In this document: one piece after another, positions 44,716-56,383 of the stretch
Layout of the letters: each line of letters begins with the position of its first letter
How positions within the stretch are numbered: position 1 is the stretch's first letter
From: Telmatactis stephensoni
Lineage: Eukaryota; Cnidaria; Anthozoa; Actiniaria; Isophelliidae
Direction: 5' to 3'
NCBI GenBank assembly: GCA_029948255.1
Contig: JALIZF010001266.1
Location: forward strand, 124,001 to 188,000
DNA length: 64,000 bases
Made by a program: the position numbers and the translations under genes
Notes under the pieces: model-generated
What the model saw: only the letters and a program-made list of their open reading frames with translations
Databases searched by the model: none
What the model was told of the DNA's origin: nothing

Positions 44716-44954
44716 GGAAGTCAACGATTCCCGAAGAATACAGAAAACATGTTTGATTCATTGTTACGTTTAAAATTACTAGAATACTATAATACAAGAC
44801 TACTGAAGACTACAAGATAAGACTACAAGTTAAAACAAGACTACTGCAATAAAGACTTCAAGTACTGACGTTAGTCTACCCCCCTACCCAAAGACTTCAG
44901 TTTAGGGGACGATTCATGCAATAGCGGATAGTGCACGCATATCCGGGAGGGGGA

Positions 44955-45147
44955 TGTTAAGAATCGTTTTTGATTTTATTTTCGTTAATTATGTAAATTA
45001 GGAGCAACTGCAATCGTGGGTTCAGACCGAGAGATAAGACTGTGAGTGTAGTCTGAAGGTATGACAGAAAGACGTGTGTGACTATAGAGAATAAAAGTAG
45101 TTAAAACGTTTCAGAAAACAGTTCTTTAGGAACATCAGCAACAAACA
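44955..45147 (+). repeat. 3' LTR of the BEL/Pao element
   Basis: The polypurine tract GGGAGGGGGA (44945-44954) immediately precedes TGTTAAGAATCG, a normal LTR start. A polyadenylation-like AATAAA lies at about 45092. The end is placed at a CA near 45147, but without the matching 5' LTR or a target duplication this boundary is a guess. Confidence 0.55.
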
Positions 45148-45190
45148 TTTTATTGTTTTCTTTCACAATTCTTCTTCTTCTTTTCTTTAG

Positions 45191-46050
45191 CAGAAAGACA
45201 AACGACCCCAGCTGATATGCTCCGGCACTGGTCCGGACGAAGTCATCCTGCCACCACCTTCAGACCACACAGACAATCATACAGAACACTCAAAACACAT
45301 TCATTCAGACAATGCACACATTCAAACAAACAACACAATGGACCATTTCATCAACCTCGACATGGATCCATCCACAGAGGTTAGTAAAGAGCCATCTCCT
45401 CTCTTAGCAAGACCTCAGCACCTATCATAGCACATATAACACCACTTACAAACAGCACACCATTCACTTCACCACCAATCACTCACACGACAGGAAGACA
45501 ACAGTTGTTTGACACTTTGCCAGGGGCATGTACATCCAACAGCCGTTGAAATGATAATGGAACTTATTTTACAGAATCAGGCCCTTACATCAGAAAAGCT
45601 ACAAAAACTTGGAGACAGCCATGACACTGAGCGATTATCCAACTGCCAGCCAAATCCGTCAAGCCAACCACTAAGTCAGCCTCCACTTAATACTGATACC
45701 TCCCATTCGTCACAACTCCATGTAGAGCAGCACAAATCAACCAATTTCTTATCAGAACTAGATGAATCGCTTGAACAGTTTTATGTCAGACAAGCTACAA
45801 CTAACTGCTCTTTCAGTAGGACATTTTGCCACCTTACTTGTAAAAGAAATATTTACAGAGGAAGAAAGAAAAAAATAATAGACTTCATATGGGGAAATAA
45901 GGAAAGCAAGGCCTCGATTTAATTAAGCTTCAGACTGTGCAAAATCTAGTTTACAAGTATTATGAAGTTCCCTTTTGTAATCAAACTTCTGTTTGGAGGG
46001 AATGCATAGTTAGGATTGATGAAATGTTAAGACTCAAAGATCATGTCTAA
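45191..46050 (+). pseudogene. BEN-domain-like gene relic, two exons
   Basis: A pyrimidine tract and TAG acceptor precede exon 45191-45379, a stop-free 63 codons (LICSGTGPDEVILPPPSD). A GTTAGT donor and a CACGACAG acceptor define intron 45380-45493, phase 0. The next exon reads VEMIMELILQNQALTSEKLQ, then, after frame changes near 45805 and 45885, LSVGHFATLLVKEIFTEEER and LDLIKLQTVQNLVYKYYEVP, ending VWRECIVRIDEMLRLK. The LVKE-FTEEE...L-K...V-W-CI--ID pattern resembles BEN domains, which bind DNA or chromatin. The assignment is tentative. Its 5' exon begins about 45 bp after the BEL LTR. Confidence 0.45.
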
Positions 46051-46054
46051 AACA

Positions 46055-46375
46055 CCCTACAAGTGACCACCAGTGACCACAAGTGACCATCGATAAAAAC
46101 ATCACTTTTGAATGAAAACTAAATGGAAAGGAAAAATGAATGACGAAAGAAAGAAAAAGATAAACAAAATAATATAAACAAAGAGAAAAGAGATAAAAAA
46201 GAATGTTAGTGAATGAAATGCTTATTAACCTATTAATCCAACTGTTCCTTATTAAAGTACGTAACATAATCACTGAAAGAATAATGAAGACGTGCTAACA
46301 TGTATAATTAGCTTTTGCAAGGTTTTCATTTGGAAACCGTTGTCAATTTTTTGTTCTGTTGTCTTTGTTTTTTAC
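46055..46375. other. Intergenic stretch
   Basis: Contains a short ACCAGTGACCACAAGTGACC direct repeat at about 46067-46090. No gene is supported. Confidence 0.4.
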
Positions 46376-46377
46376 AG

Positions 46378-47033
46378 CATGTAAGATCTGTCAGCAGACA
46401 GTAAGTAAAGCATTTGCTTTGGTTAGTGTTGAGAAACCAGATAAAAGGCCCCCGCCTTTTTTAGGAAATCCACAACAACTAATCATCTTTTGCCATTCCC
46501 ATGGTAAAATGATTAACACATTTGATTCCAAAAGTGCACCATTTAATAGGATTGGCTTAAATCATTGAAACCTTTGAAAACTAGATGTTATGAAAAGGAA
46601 CCACTGGACAGTGGTTTGCAAACCCTGTGGGAGGAAGAACTCTTTTCTGTGTGAGACTTACATCTATGTTTTGAAGAGTACAACACCTTCTGACAGTCCT
46701 GAAGCCACGAATATCCAGAAGAGAAAATCGTCCGATGTGTTAACTCCAGAACAAAGCAGCCCGGCTAATCACAAAGCTGCAAGACTGAAATCTCCTGCCG
46801 GAAAACATGGCCAGAGTCAAAAATCTTTATTTCCTTCATCGATGAAAAATCCAGAAGTCAACAGTGATCAAGTTAACTTGAATTTGAACATTGACGATCT
46901 AGATAATTCTCAAGGTGTATTGACCTGTATTCTCAAGCTAGGTTGTGCTATCAAAGTTTTAATCGTTTATCCATGTGGAAATGTGGTAGTTAAGGTTCGA
47001 CGAAGAGAGTTTCAGGATAATCAAAAATGTTAG
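46378..47033 (+). pseudogene. Zinc-finger-like N-terminal fragment, unrecognised family
   Basis: A TTTTTTACAG acceptor precedes ACKICQQTVSKAFALVSVEK, FLGNPQQLIIFCHSHGKMI, a stop near 46566 and then, in the same frame, VCKPCGRKNSFLCE and a Ser/Pro-rich linker (SSDVLTPEQSSPANHKAARL). The C-x2-C...C-x-S-H spacing suggests one zinc site at the N-terminus of a larger protein. I recall similar CSHGKMI-type starts in multi-copy coral proteins of unknown role. The frame ends at 47033 with no continuation. Confidence 0.35.
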
Positions 47034-47139
47034 TTTGTGCCAAATATTGAATTCCTTGGAATGCGAGGTCGTTCACGAAGTTTTTATTATTTGTTTTGAT
47101 AGAGAATATCAAAGACTGCATTGCATCTTTCGTCACGGA

Positions 47140-47330
47140 TTAGATTTCAGCCAATGAGATTTCGCCTTATCACCCTCGACCAATAGGAATTTAGCGTTCG
47201 TTTGCTGGACGTAAAATAACGTAAAAACTAGGGCCTTCGTTGCAGGCCCTCCCTCTCTTTCCCCTCCTTCCCAGTCCCCCTCCCCTCCTTCCCCTTTCCC
47301 TCTCCCTTCCCCTCCCCAGGGCCGCTACGC
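47140..47330 (+). promoter_or_regulatory. Possible CCAAT-box promoter region and C-rich pyrimidine tract
   Basis: CCAAT boxes at 47151 and 47180 are followed by a C-rich tract (CCCCTCC-type, about 47245-47320). The chromo-barrel ORF begins some 600 bp further on. The link between them is inferred only from order. Confidence 0.25.
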
Positions 47331-47917
47331 AGACTATTCTTCATTTCATTCATTCTTCCTCTCTTTTTTGCCCTTTTCTCATTAATTTTCATTCAAAATC
47401 GAGATTTCTATCAATTTTGCCGTTTTCGTCTCAATTCAAAATGGTGGACTATTGCGTGAACTGGTCTTTATTTCATATGGGAAGAGTTCTACATGAATTT
47501 GGCCTGTCATAACACAGATCCCACAAACAACTAAAAGTCGAAATCAGCAAAGTCTCATCTTCCTTGGATTTTATCCATGTATAAATCAATTAGTTGCTTC
47601 TTAGATTGCGAGATGCTTAGATCTTTGAGAATTTTTGGAAGATTATTCCAAAGTTTAACAGATCGAGGGGAAAAATTAAAATATAAAGTAATTTATTCAG
47701 TTATATTATAAATTCAGTTTCATTTCTGCCATGAGATTTAATAAAGTTATTATTATTATTATTATTATTAATTTTGTTTGTAACTGGTTTTCATACGATC
47801 ATATCAAAGTCATTGCCCACTCGTTTGAACATTTGCTCCATATCGGTCCCAGTCTCTTTTGTTGATACTTGACATGCGCAGTCCTATTTAGTTACTGCAT
47901 GCGTGACATTTTCCAAT

Positions 47918-48663
47918 ATGGCGGAATCAAGGCCAAAACATGAATGCAAAGTACCAGTGAGGTATTTTGAAGATTTTAAGGACGAAAAGCTAAAAAATTC
48001 TAAACCAAAAAGAGACAAAAATCTTTATGAAGTAGAGATAGTGGATGTCGACAAGTCAAAGAACCTTGTTAAAATCCATTTTAAAGGATATAGTGATAAA
48101 TACGACGAATGGAGATCGTTCGATGAAAATAACATGCCAGTTATTAGGCTTGAAAGGATGTCTGAACCTTCGCAAATGTCTCTTGAGGAACGTGTGCAGA
48201 GTTTCTCCGAACGTCTATATAGAGAGATCAAACGAGTGTTGTATTCTGGCTGCCGAGATGACCCAGACATCAGAATTGACATTCTCATTGAAACTGATGT
48301 TTTTAATGCAGGTATAGGAAGATTTTACACGTCTAAGAGGTATTACAGAAATAACCTTATTCATATTGTTGGTTCTAACGACATACTGGATGAGTTTATT
48401 GGTGTAAGACATGCTTAAACTGTAAAATATCACTAACAGAAAGTAAATGGAATGAAAGAATTATCAATGAAAATGGAGACTTTGCCTATGTAATACCAGG
48501 AACTGTGAGGTTTTGGCTAGCTAAAAGGAACCCTATTGTTGAATTCAAATTGATAGGAGGAAAATATGTGAGATCAGAAATCGAAGATGGTTATCAAGTT
48601 GTCTTCAATTTCGTGCGTGGAGATGGAAACAAATGGAGTTATGTGGATAACATTCATCACTGA
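47918..48663 (+). CDS. Chromo-barrel (Tudor-knot) domain protein, one apparent frameshift
   Basis: The ATG at 47918 (in CAATATGGCGG) was chosen as the first in-frame Met. Residues 30-80 carry YEVEIVDVDKSKNLVKIHFK, GYSDKYDEWRSFDE, a chromo-barrel or Tudor-knot fold of the MOF/MRG15 type that binds nucleic acid or methylated histone tails. A helical region follows (SFSERLYREIKRVLYS). The frame stops at 48416, but shifting one base there continues CKISLTESKWNERIINENGD, PGTVRFWLAKRNPIVEFKLI and GGKYVRSEIEDGY to a TGA at 48661. Such continuity suggests a recent 1-bp indel or a sequencing error in an intronless gene of about 248 residues. It is the best-preserved non-TE frame in the window. Confidence 0.6.
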
Positions 48664-48669
48664 AACATA

Positions 48670-49255
48670 AATCAGTACAATAGAAATTGACATCTGTTTT
48701 ATTCCTTTCAAGTTATGTTAGTATACATGACACATTCTATGATATATTTAATCAGTTTCTATTTCTTTATTCCAACTTCATGACCATAGATAAATATGAA
48801 TTCAAAAAAGTCAATGAATTATGTATATAAGTTACAATGATTCAACATTTATTAATTTTAAAAAGTATGTACAAATTATACAGAGTACAAACACTACTTT
48901 GTACTATGTACTACTAAACAGTCTTCATTAAATAGAAAACAACAGAATTGGCATAATTTAGCAGTCTTTAGTGTATTTATGTTGCACAGTTTTAGTCTTT
49001 TTGCTCTATTACTTCAACTATATAGTAGCATATTAGATTAATAGCAACATTTTAATAATAGTTCAATGGACATGTTTTGATAATTTTACAAATAGATCAA
49101 AATCTGATTTTTATAATGAGCTCAGATTAAGATCAGCATTTTTTAATTCAATGTTTTGATAATTTTGAAAATAGAAATCAAAATCTGATGATTTATATTT
49201 TTTTAGATGAGGCTAATGTGGATATGGTTATTACTATGTATGTACAAGGAAGAGC
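48670..49255. other. AT-rich intergenic stretch
   Basis: No supported gene. A local duplication (TTTTGATAATTTT...AATCTGAT) occurs at about 49075-49185. Confidence 0.45.
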
Positions 49256-49264
49256 ATATTTTTT

Positions 49265-51590
49265 TTACAAACTACAACTGGGTTTCCATTTACCATCTAC
49301 TTTTACAAGATGAGCACAGCAAGTTAAAGCATCACAATTATGGCATTTTGCAGTACATGTTTTAAGAGTGTGACCTCTCTCTGAGCAGTTTCCACACTTG
49401 TAGCTAAGTTTAATTCTTTCACAACCAGAAGCTTCTAAAAGCTGCATTCTGTATTTCTTTAAAAATATTTGTTGCAAAGCAGAAATTCCTCTGTGGTTTG
49501 ATGCTCTGAAATATTGTTTCGATACAGTGTCATTGTACTTTTCCATGCCTTGCTGAGTAAAGTATTCTAAATTTTGGTGGAGCTTAAGAAATTCAGGTAT
49601 ATGCGCATACAGGGCATGCATGTAGGGTGTTACATCTTTAGCTTGGTAGAGAACTAAGAATTTTTCGAACCATGTTTTTATCTTTTCTTTAAGATTTTGA
49701 ATTTCTTCATCTGTGGCTTATGATAGTTTCAAATCATTTCTGATTATCATGAAGCTTTCCCAAAGAACTTTTAGCTCATCAGCCAATACAGGTGAATTGG
49801 GAAGAAGTGTATGGAAATTTATTTTATCAAACAATTTAATTTTTTCAGGCCCAGTGAGATCTCTGTATTCTAACTTTTTTGAATCTTTGTTGATTTTCCA
49901 TTCAAAATGTATACCAATTTCCTGTAGGAAGCTTTCATAGCCAGCCATATGCTTGTATTTGGTGCGACAAAATCCATTTGAGAATGTCTTTACCTTGTCA
50001 AGACAATCTTGTCTTCATAGTTCTTTAACTAGCTGATCAATTAGATTATCGGAGATTCTTAAAAATAGATGGAGGGTGTCAATCATAACGCGCTTAAGAG
50101 GGATAAAATCAAATAGTGGTTTTAATTTACAATTATATTGTTTTGATGCAGCATGTTTGGTAATTTCGTCAATATCTCTGGCACCAAGGGACTTGTCAGT
50201 GATAGACCACTCTTTGCTGGTATTGTATCTTTGATTTCTTGGGCATTTGCACCAGATACAAGCGTAATCTTGATTTGCAGGGCCTAACCCACAAACACAG
50301 GCCAAGAATTTCCAGTCTCCTCCTAGGTAGTATTTTATTTTATGGGTTAATGTTCCAACAGTGATTCCTTGAACTGACTTATTTCATTTCTTAGATCAGT
50401 GAGACTTTCTTTTAAATTTTCATAGTTTTCATTAATTTTGATAATGGCAATAACATAGTTCCCCTTTTCATTCATTGCCACATTTCTTTCATTGAGAAAA
50501 GTATAAGTTATGCTCTCTAATTTTAGCCGTTTTCCAATGTTTGTCCCATCACCACTAATTTTAATTTTTGTGTTTTCAGTAATAAGCTCTTTGGTTTGTA
50601 ATCTTTGCAGCTGTTCATGCAAACTATCTTTAAATGAAATCTGCACACCTTCGGCATCTCCGGGAGTGTTTTTAAGATTCCAATTGGAATTTATTTCTTG
50701 AATTTTTCACTCATCTTATAATTATTAGGGATATCTTTGGCTTTCATGGCCATCTCATGCCATGCCTCGTTTGAAATGTTAAATTTGTCTTTAATATATA
50801 TCCATAAGTTAATGTCATCTAGGTCATTGTCAGTCAATTCCTTTGGTTGAGCGTCTGTAAATGACAGTTCTCCTTCCTCAACCAAAGAAAATGTTTCATA
50901 CTGTTGACTATTTGCATTAAATACTTCAACTTTTGTTGCAATAAAATTATACAAGCCAAGGAATGACAGTGTTGTCTGGCACTCTAGCTTCATGTTATTC
51001 TTTATTCTTGCTTTGTGTTGATAGGTATAATCATTGAATTTTTTTTGTTTATTTGGACCCCTTTTGCCTTTCTTATTTATTCTTGCCACCTTCTTTGCCA
51101 AAGCTTTGAAACTTTTTTTATAATATTCATTATTTTTCTCTGATTTTTTTATGACATCCTCAAGCTTTTCCTCTAATTTCAACCTCTTGGACTGTTCTTC
51201 AGAAAGACTTTGTTCTAGTTTTCTTTTGCTTCCGAGAAGTTCTTCATATGAAGAAGCTTCAAGCTCATGGTAAAACACTTTAAAAAGGTATTTTTGCTTT
51301 TTCCACTGATCAGTGAGCTTTTGAACACACCTCCCTCCTTTACATTTACTGAATGTTTTTTTAAGGTTGTAAATATTAGTCTTGAACGCGTTTAGTATTC
51401 TATTATTTATTTTTACCCCTCGAATACCAGACTGCTTCAGTATCTTCTCAATTATTCCCTCTAAAGCTGTCTTGCCAGTATCGATCGACTTTTCTTGCGA
51501 TAAAGTATAGATGAGATAACTATGAAAATAAAAAGTACGTATTCTAGCGTCCAATATTCGATTTGAGAAGAGAAAAGTATGGAGAAACAT
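49265..51590 (-). pseudogene. Transposase-like gene of an unnamed family, nearly full length
   Basis: Reading the minus strand: a long coiled coil (KRKLEQSLSEEQSKRLKLEE) and basic patch (KKVARINKKGKRGPNKQKK). After a frame change near 50700 come KDSLHEQLQRLQTKELI, IKISGDGTNIGKRLKLESIT and YVIAIIKINENYENL. After a change near 50365 come YYLGGDWKFLACVCGLGPAN, YACIWCKCPRN, VMIDTLHLFLRISDNLIDQL, FFTQQG-like FTQQGMEKYNDTVSKQYFRA and a terminal zinc knuckle, CGNCSERGHTLKTCTAKCHNC. Stops at 50015 (TGA for Arg) and 49718 interrupt one frame. I recall the same layout in multi-copy proteins of corals. The SGDGT block loosely recalls the first catalytic region of Transib/RAG1, which is inference. Confidence 0.6.
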
Positions 51591-51604
51591 GTAAAATATT
51601 GACT

Positions 51605-52035
51605 TTATGAACAGTAGAAAATAGTCGGTGATGACTTACTTGTTAATTTCGTAAGTACAATAAGGCAAATTATTCCCTTTTGGACCGCTCTCTTCGCCTC
51701 CAAAATCATTTTCTGCATTTGCAACACATACAAACAAAACAAGCAAGCAAAAACACACCATTCCGTACATTTGAACGCCCATTTCCCAGCCTGAAATTTA
51801 GTCAAACCCTCATGTATTATACATCAAAATGCGCGAAATTTATTCATGTTCACGAATTTGGCGCTACTTCAATCATATGGGCATGAGCTGTAACGTTTTG
51901 TAACCAGACTCTCCAGTCAGTACATTTCCAGAGGGCAAAGTCTCTTGTTCTGAGTGTCAATTCTACGCAAAAAGTCTGAAAATCCCAGGACAAATATTTT
52001 ATTATTTGGTGATAAACAAGATAAAATGCAAAGGT
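51605..52035. other. 5' flank of the transposase-like gene
   Basis: The minus-strand frame 51605-51805 could be an upstream exon, but it has no recognisable motif. Confidence 0.3.
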
Positions 52036-52040
52036 TATTA

Positions 52041-52983
52041 CAGTGCTTTTCACATAACTTTTGCCAATTTTTTCCGAAGTTCGTTCGGAAGTTCCGAAGT
52101 TCGTATCGTACTTGGGAAGTTCACAATGAACTTCGTTGGCGAACTTCGAACTTACTTCCCGTGTAAATTCGGTAATTCAGTGGAACTGAGCAACGGAAGA
52201 TTCTGCCAAGGAGTTTAAGGCATGGTTGTCAACTTTTTAAAACACAATATGAAAGAATTGAATGACATGGATAATATCTTACAAAGCCGACTATCCTTGA
52301 AATTATTGAATTGAACGGCAATAACAAACCTTGGCAAAAAAAAACTCTATCCGTTTTAAAGTACTATCATATTATACTGATTTAAATACAGAAAGATTCT
52401 CTTCGAAGCAGTTTATCTTACATGTAAATGCTCCAGATTTAATTTGCCAAACATGAGTTTATTTCTTTGTCAGGAATCAAATTTAGGGTAAAGATAAGAT
52501 CTCAAAGATGACGTCTACAGTTTTATTTGCATACATACCAAAACAAAGGTGCATTTATAGCGAAAAAAGAGAGCCACCAAAACTGAATCTTTGTATCTTG
52601 ATTGCTTTTTTATTTACTTGACATAATTATTCCATTTTCTCCCTGTTTTGGCTCGGCAGAACCACTTCTCAAAAATATATCTATTCGCCGCGACAAACGG
52701 TAACTTGAGCTTGTTTTTCTCCTTCAAGCAATCTTTCAGTAAATATATTGCAAACCTCTTTAGGCACAGCACTTCCCTGTTTGATAAAGCTAAGAAACTC
52801 ATAACTAAATCGATGTTGACTAAAACCACGAAGTTGATTCTAACCGAATTACGGAATTTACGAGGGAAGTAAGTTCGAAGTTCACCAACGAAGTTTGTTG
52901 TAAACTTCCCAAGTACGATACGAACTTCGGAACTTCCGAACGAACTTCAGAAAAAATTGGCAAAAGTTATGTGAAACGCACTG
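52041..52983. mobile_element. Long-inverted-repeat MITE, TA-flanked (CAGTGC ends)
   Basis: CAGTGCTTTTCACATAAC at 52041 pairs with the reverse complement ending at 52983. The inverted repeats extend about 140 bp and are rich in GAAGTTCG/CGAACTTC palindromes (52075-52165 and 52870-52950). TA flanks both ends, as in Tc1/mariner-type insertions. The 943-bp element encodes no transposase. Confidence 0.75.
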
Positions 52984-52989
52984 TAAGCA

Positions 52990-54065
52990 AGCTTTCATTA
53001 TCTGCATGTACCTTAGTATATATTTAACGCAAAAGTACAATAAAATCGACAAAAGTACAAAAATGTTTGTTGTGATCGGTGGGACATATTGCGTGACATG
53101 ACACTCAAAACCTTCTATAGGCTGATGTTAAGAGTGACCGCAATATGATTATTTGAATCAAAATTAAGTGTTTTATACTTGGATAAAGTCTACATTCAGT
53201 GAAAAGAAAATACTGTTTCACTCTGACTTTTAGATAGCCATGGCTTCTGTGCTTTTGGTCATCAATATCAAGATTTTTTATGTCATTAAATTACAAAAAT
53301 TGAGCACAAATAATTTTAGAAACTAAAAAATTGAAGGCTCAAATGCAGCCTTTTTGCTGAAGGAGCATTCATGATTTCTTGAGCATGAGGGTGGAGGGGG
53401 AGAGTAAGAAACTGTCAGGCTTCCCTGCCCCAATAGAAATCTAAATTTCTCCTTTCCCACCCGAGGGTCATTAAACTTTGGCCCTTTCACTCCATAGTAA
53501 CCACAGACCAAACAGATTGAAGTGATTTGAAGCGCCAACGGTTTTTGACCAAGCCAACTCCGCCAAGCATCGGCAGAAAGTCAATTTTGCAAAAAAAAAT
53601 TGACTAAAAACCTCTCTTGTTTTCTATAAAGTCAATAATAAAGTAGTCTTTTTTTTTCGTTTCTCAGTAGAGTGATTATCTGTCAGTGTGGGTGTGGTGT
53701 TGTTTTGGCGAGAGAAGCAATTTCTAGGGATATTTTGTCAGACATTCAAAAACGGTTTGTGATCATAAGTTGGTGAAGTTGCCAGCCTTTAGTCAATATA
53801 GTACTAGAGAGAACTAGTGTGAAAAGGAGAATCGCCAAAAACCCACACAAATGAGTAAAAAAAAACAGCCCAAAAGACTCCAAAAGTTCTAATCTAAATG
53901 AGGAGACATTTCTACTGAGCTTTCAGAATTTTATTGATTTTTAGCGAGATTTGTTTTTCCTCCCAATGGTCTTAATAAAATTGACAAACGACACAGGTAG
54001 CCCAAACTAATGGTCGCCGCGCATAAAACACCCTCCGAAACAGAGCTTGGGGTGCCTAGGGAATC
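52990..54065. other. Intergenic stretch
   Basis: No gene is supported. The minus-strand frame 53323-53538 shows no motif. Confidence 0.4.
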
Positions 54066-54072
54066 ACCTTAA

Positions 54073-54916
54073 GGTGACTGACTACGTTGGCAATGCGCAT
54101 GATTTCGCGCATTACGTCTTAAGCAACCTAGAATGTCATAGCGCGCTGAGATTTCAGCAAACAGCAAAAATCATAGAAAAACTTAAGTTTTTGTACAAAA
54201 ATCAGCTCCAAATTTATTCTTGTGGATTTAAATACTCAAAATAATTAGAGAATGAAGTAAAAATAAATTTTTTTTTGGAAAAAACAGTGAGCGCTCGCTT
54301 GTTTTCGTCAACACAAATTTGAATCAAGCTCGCGCTACGCGTCATTTTTAAAATGGCGGCACTTCCGGTTAGCATTTTTTAGCCCTTTTTAACAACTTCA
54401 AAGGCACAAAACCCTTCATTTTTGCACGGGACCCTATACTTTTTTTCGTTTATTAAAAAAACACCTAAAACTCTCAATCATATCAATTTTGCCAAAAAAG
54501 TTAATCATTCTAGCATATGAAAAAATTGATTTTTGTATAAAATTTTGCTCGACATGAGGACAATTGTCGTTGGTACTCGCGGCACAAAAGCCAAGGAATG
54601 AAGGTATTTTGCTGTTCTCACATCAAAAGTATTTATGCCATTTTGCAGAATACTCCATTAGCTAATATTTACGCAATTGTAGCCTTTGTAGAAATGTTAT
54701 TTCCCTAATTCTTAATTTCTTTTTTATTCACTTCCGGTTGAGCGATTTTTGCATCAAAAAGTCGGAGATAGGCATTCATACAATGCTGATTATCTCGAAA
54801 ACGAGTGCGGGACCCCCCTTTTTTCTTTTCGTTTTTGTGATCAGCATTAAATTTCGTTCTAGAAAATTGTGGTTTAAACGATATTTAATTACTTTTTGCC
54901 AACGTAGTCAGTCACC
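54073..54916. mobile_element. TTAA-flanked MITE (GGTGACTGACTACG ends)
   Basis: Perfect 21-bp inverted ends beginning GGTGACTGACTACGTTGG (54073) and ending at 54916 are flanked by TTAA at 54069-54072 and 54917-54920. The 844-bp element is non-coding. Its termini begin GGTG, like the 1.88-kb palindrome at 58648, and GGT, like the element at 7535. Confidence 0.85.
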
Positions 54917-54924
54917 TTAACTCA

Positions 54925-55940
54925 AAACATCTAAAAATAGTCACATCAGTGAAATGTATGTACATAAGAGAAAAAATAGAATAAACTTGCTGCTGTTAAA
55001 TGAACTCGTTTGAACTTTGTGGTTAAATTCACTAAGATGAGCTGGAAATTTCATTTTCAAACGTAATAACGTCGACGAGCAGAATAAAGCATTTCTTGTC
55101 TTCACTTGGAGTCAGTTTTTTTTTGGAATCATGCACGATTCGGAGCATTGACGTCGACTTTTTCGATAGTACAATTATCAGCCGCGAAGAAATATTCCTT
55201 CGAACACCACCGAGTTTATATTCCTATACATTTGTCGATTAAAAAGGTCTCAGTTAACTACGAAGGTACACAGACTTTGGCGCCATTTTCGCCTTGAGCG
55301 TAATCGGTATTTCAGGTGATTTATCGACATAAAATCACATAATTTTCGAACGCAAAACATTTCTATTGCAATTATTAACCACTTACCAAAATGTGTCTTC
55401 CACAAAGAAATAGTAAACCGCCATATTCTTCGAAAAAAACTCAACCATGCAGAAGTCACTCCATTCACCGTCAACGTTATCAACTGTGATGTTAATTAGT
55501 CGATCACGTGTTTCCAAGATATCCCAGTATGCATTGCCAGTGAAACACAGGAAACCCAAGCCAAGTGTTTCAGTTTAGTTCTCTCGGAAGTAGTGTTCAA
55601 GCATGACACCTGGAATTACTAGTAAACAAAAACCTTTGCACGCTCGGAGTCTGATTGAATGTTTACTCTTCGAATGAACTAGACGCTCAATGAGCGTTTA
55701 CTCGGGCTTACCGTGAGTGAGAGTAACTTCATGCTTTAACTTCAGGTTACTATAGAGCAGATTTTCAAACGTTTTTATAGTCATTACGCAGAAAGTTGAT
55801 GGCGAGCATGTTAATTTCGTCATATCTTTGTTGCAGGCTTTTGAAGGCGAAACCTGCAACATGTTGCCAACACAAACTGGTTGCGCAGAAAATTTTCCTG
55901 AGAGCGTGATGAAGACAATTTTCATTGCAACGACAAATCG
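54925..55940. other. Intergenic stretch
   Basis: No supported gene on either strand. Confidence 0.4.
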
Positions 55941-55941
55941 C

Positions 55942-55968
55942 ATTGTATTGTATTGTATTGTATTGTAT
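55942..55968 (+). repeat. Pentanucleotide microsatellite (GTATT)n
   Basis: About five perfect copies of TGTAT lie in tandem. Confidence 0.85.
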
Positions 55969-56116
55969 ACTTGAAATATACATTTCAGACCAAGGTGATA
56001 TCATTCACATCAAATTAGGTGTCCGCTAAACTGGTCATTTGTTTCTAGCGTGTTTTTCAGTTGCCCTTTTTTTAGCCGCTATCACTGATTTGGGCATGTT
56101 GTTTTCCTTTCCGATA

Positions 56117-56352
56117 GTTTTGTTTTGTTTTGTTTTGTTTTGTTTTGTTTTGTTTTGTTTTGTTTTGTTTTGTTTTGTTTTGTTTTGTTTTGTTTTGTTT
56201 TGTTTTGTTTTGTTTTGTTTTGTTTTGTTTTGTTTTGTTTTGTTTTGTTTTGTTTTGTTTTGTTTTGTTTTGTTTTGTTTTGTTTTGTTTTGTTTTGTTT
56301 TGTTTTGTTTTGTTTTGTTTTGTTTTGTTTTGTTTTGTTTTGTTTTGTTTTG

Positions 56353-56383
<31 letters not shown>
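56117..56383 (+). repeat. Long pentanucleotide microsatellite (TTTTG)n
   Basis: About 52 uninterrupted copies of TTTTG span roughly 265 bp. The long open frames across it on both strands (FCFVL and KQNKT repeats) follow from the five-base period and are not genes. The lack of interruptions suggests recent expansion. Confidence 0.97.
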
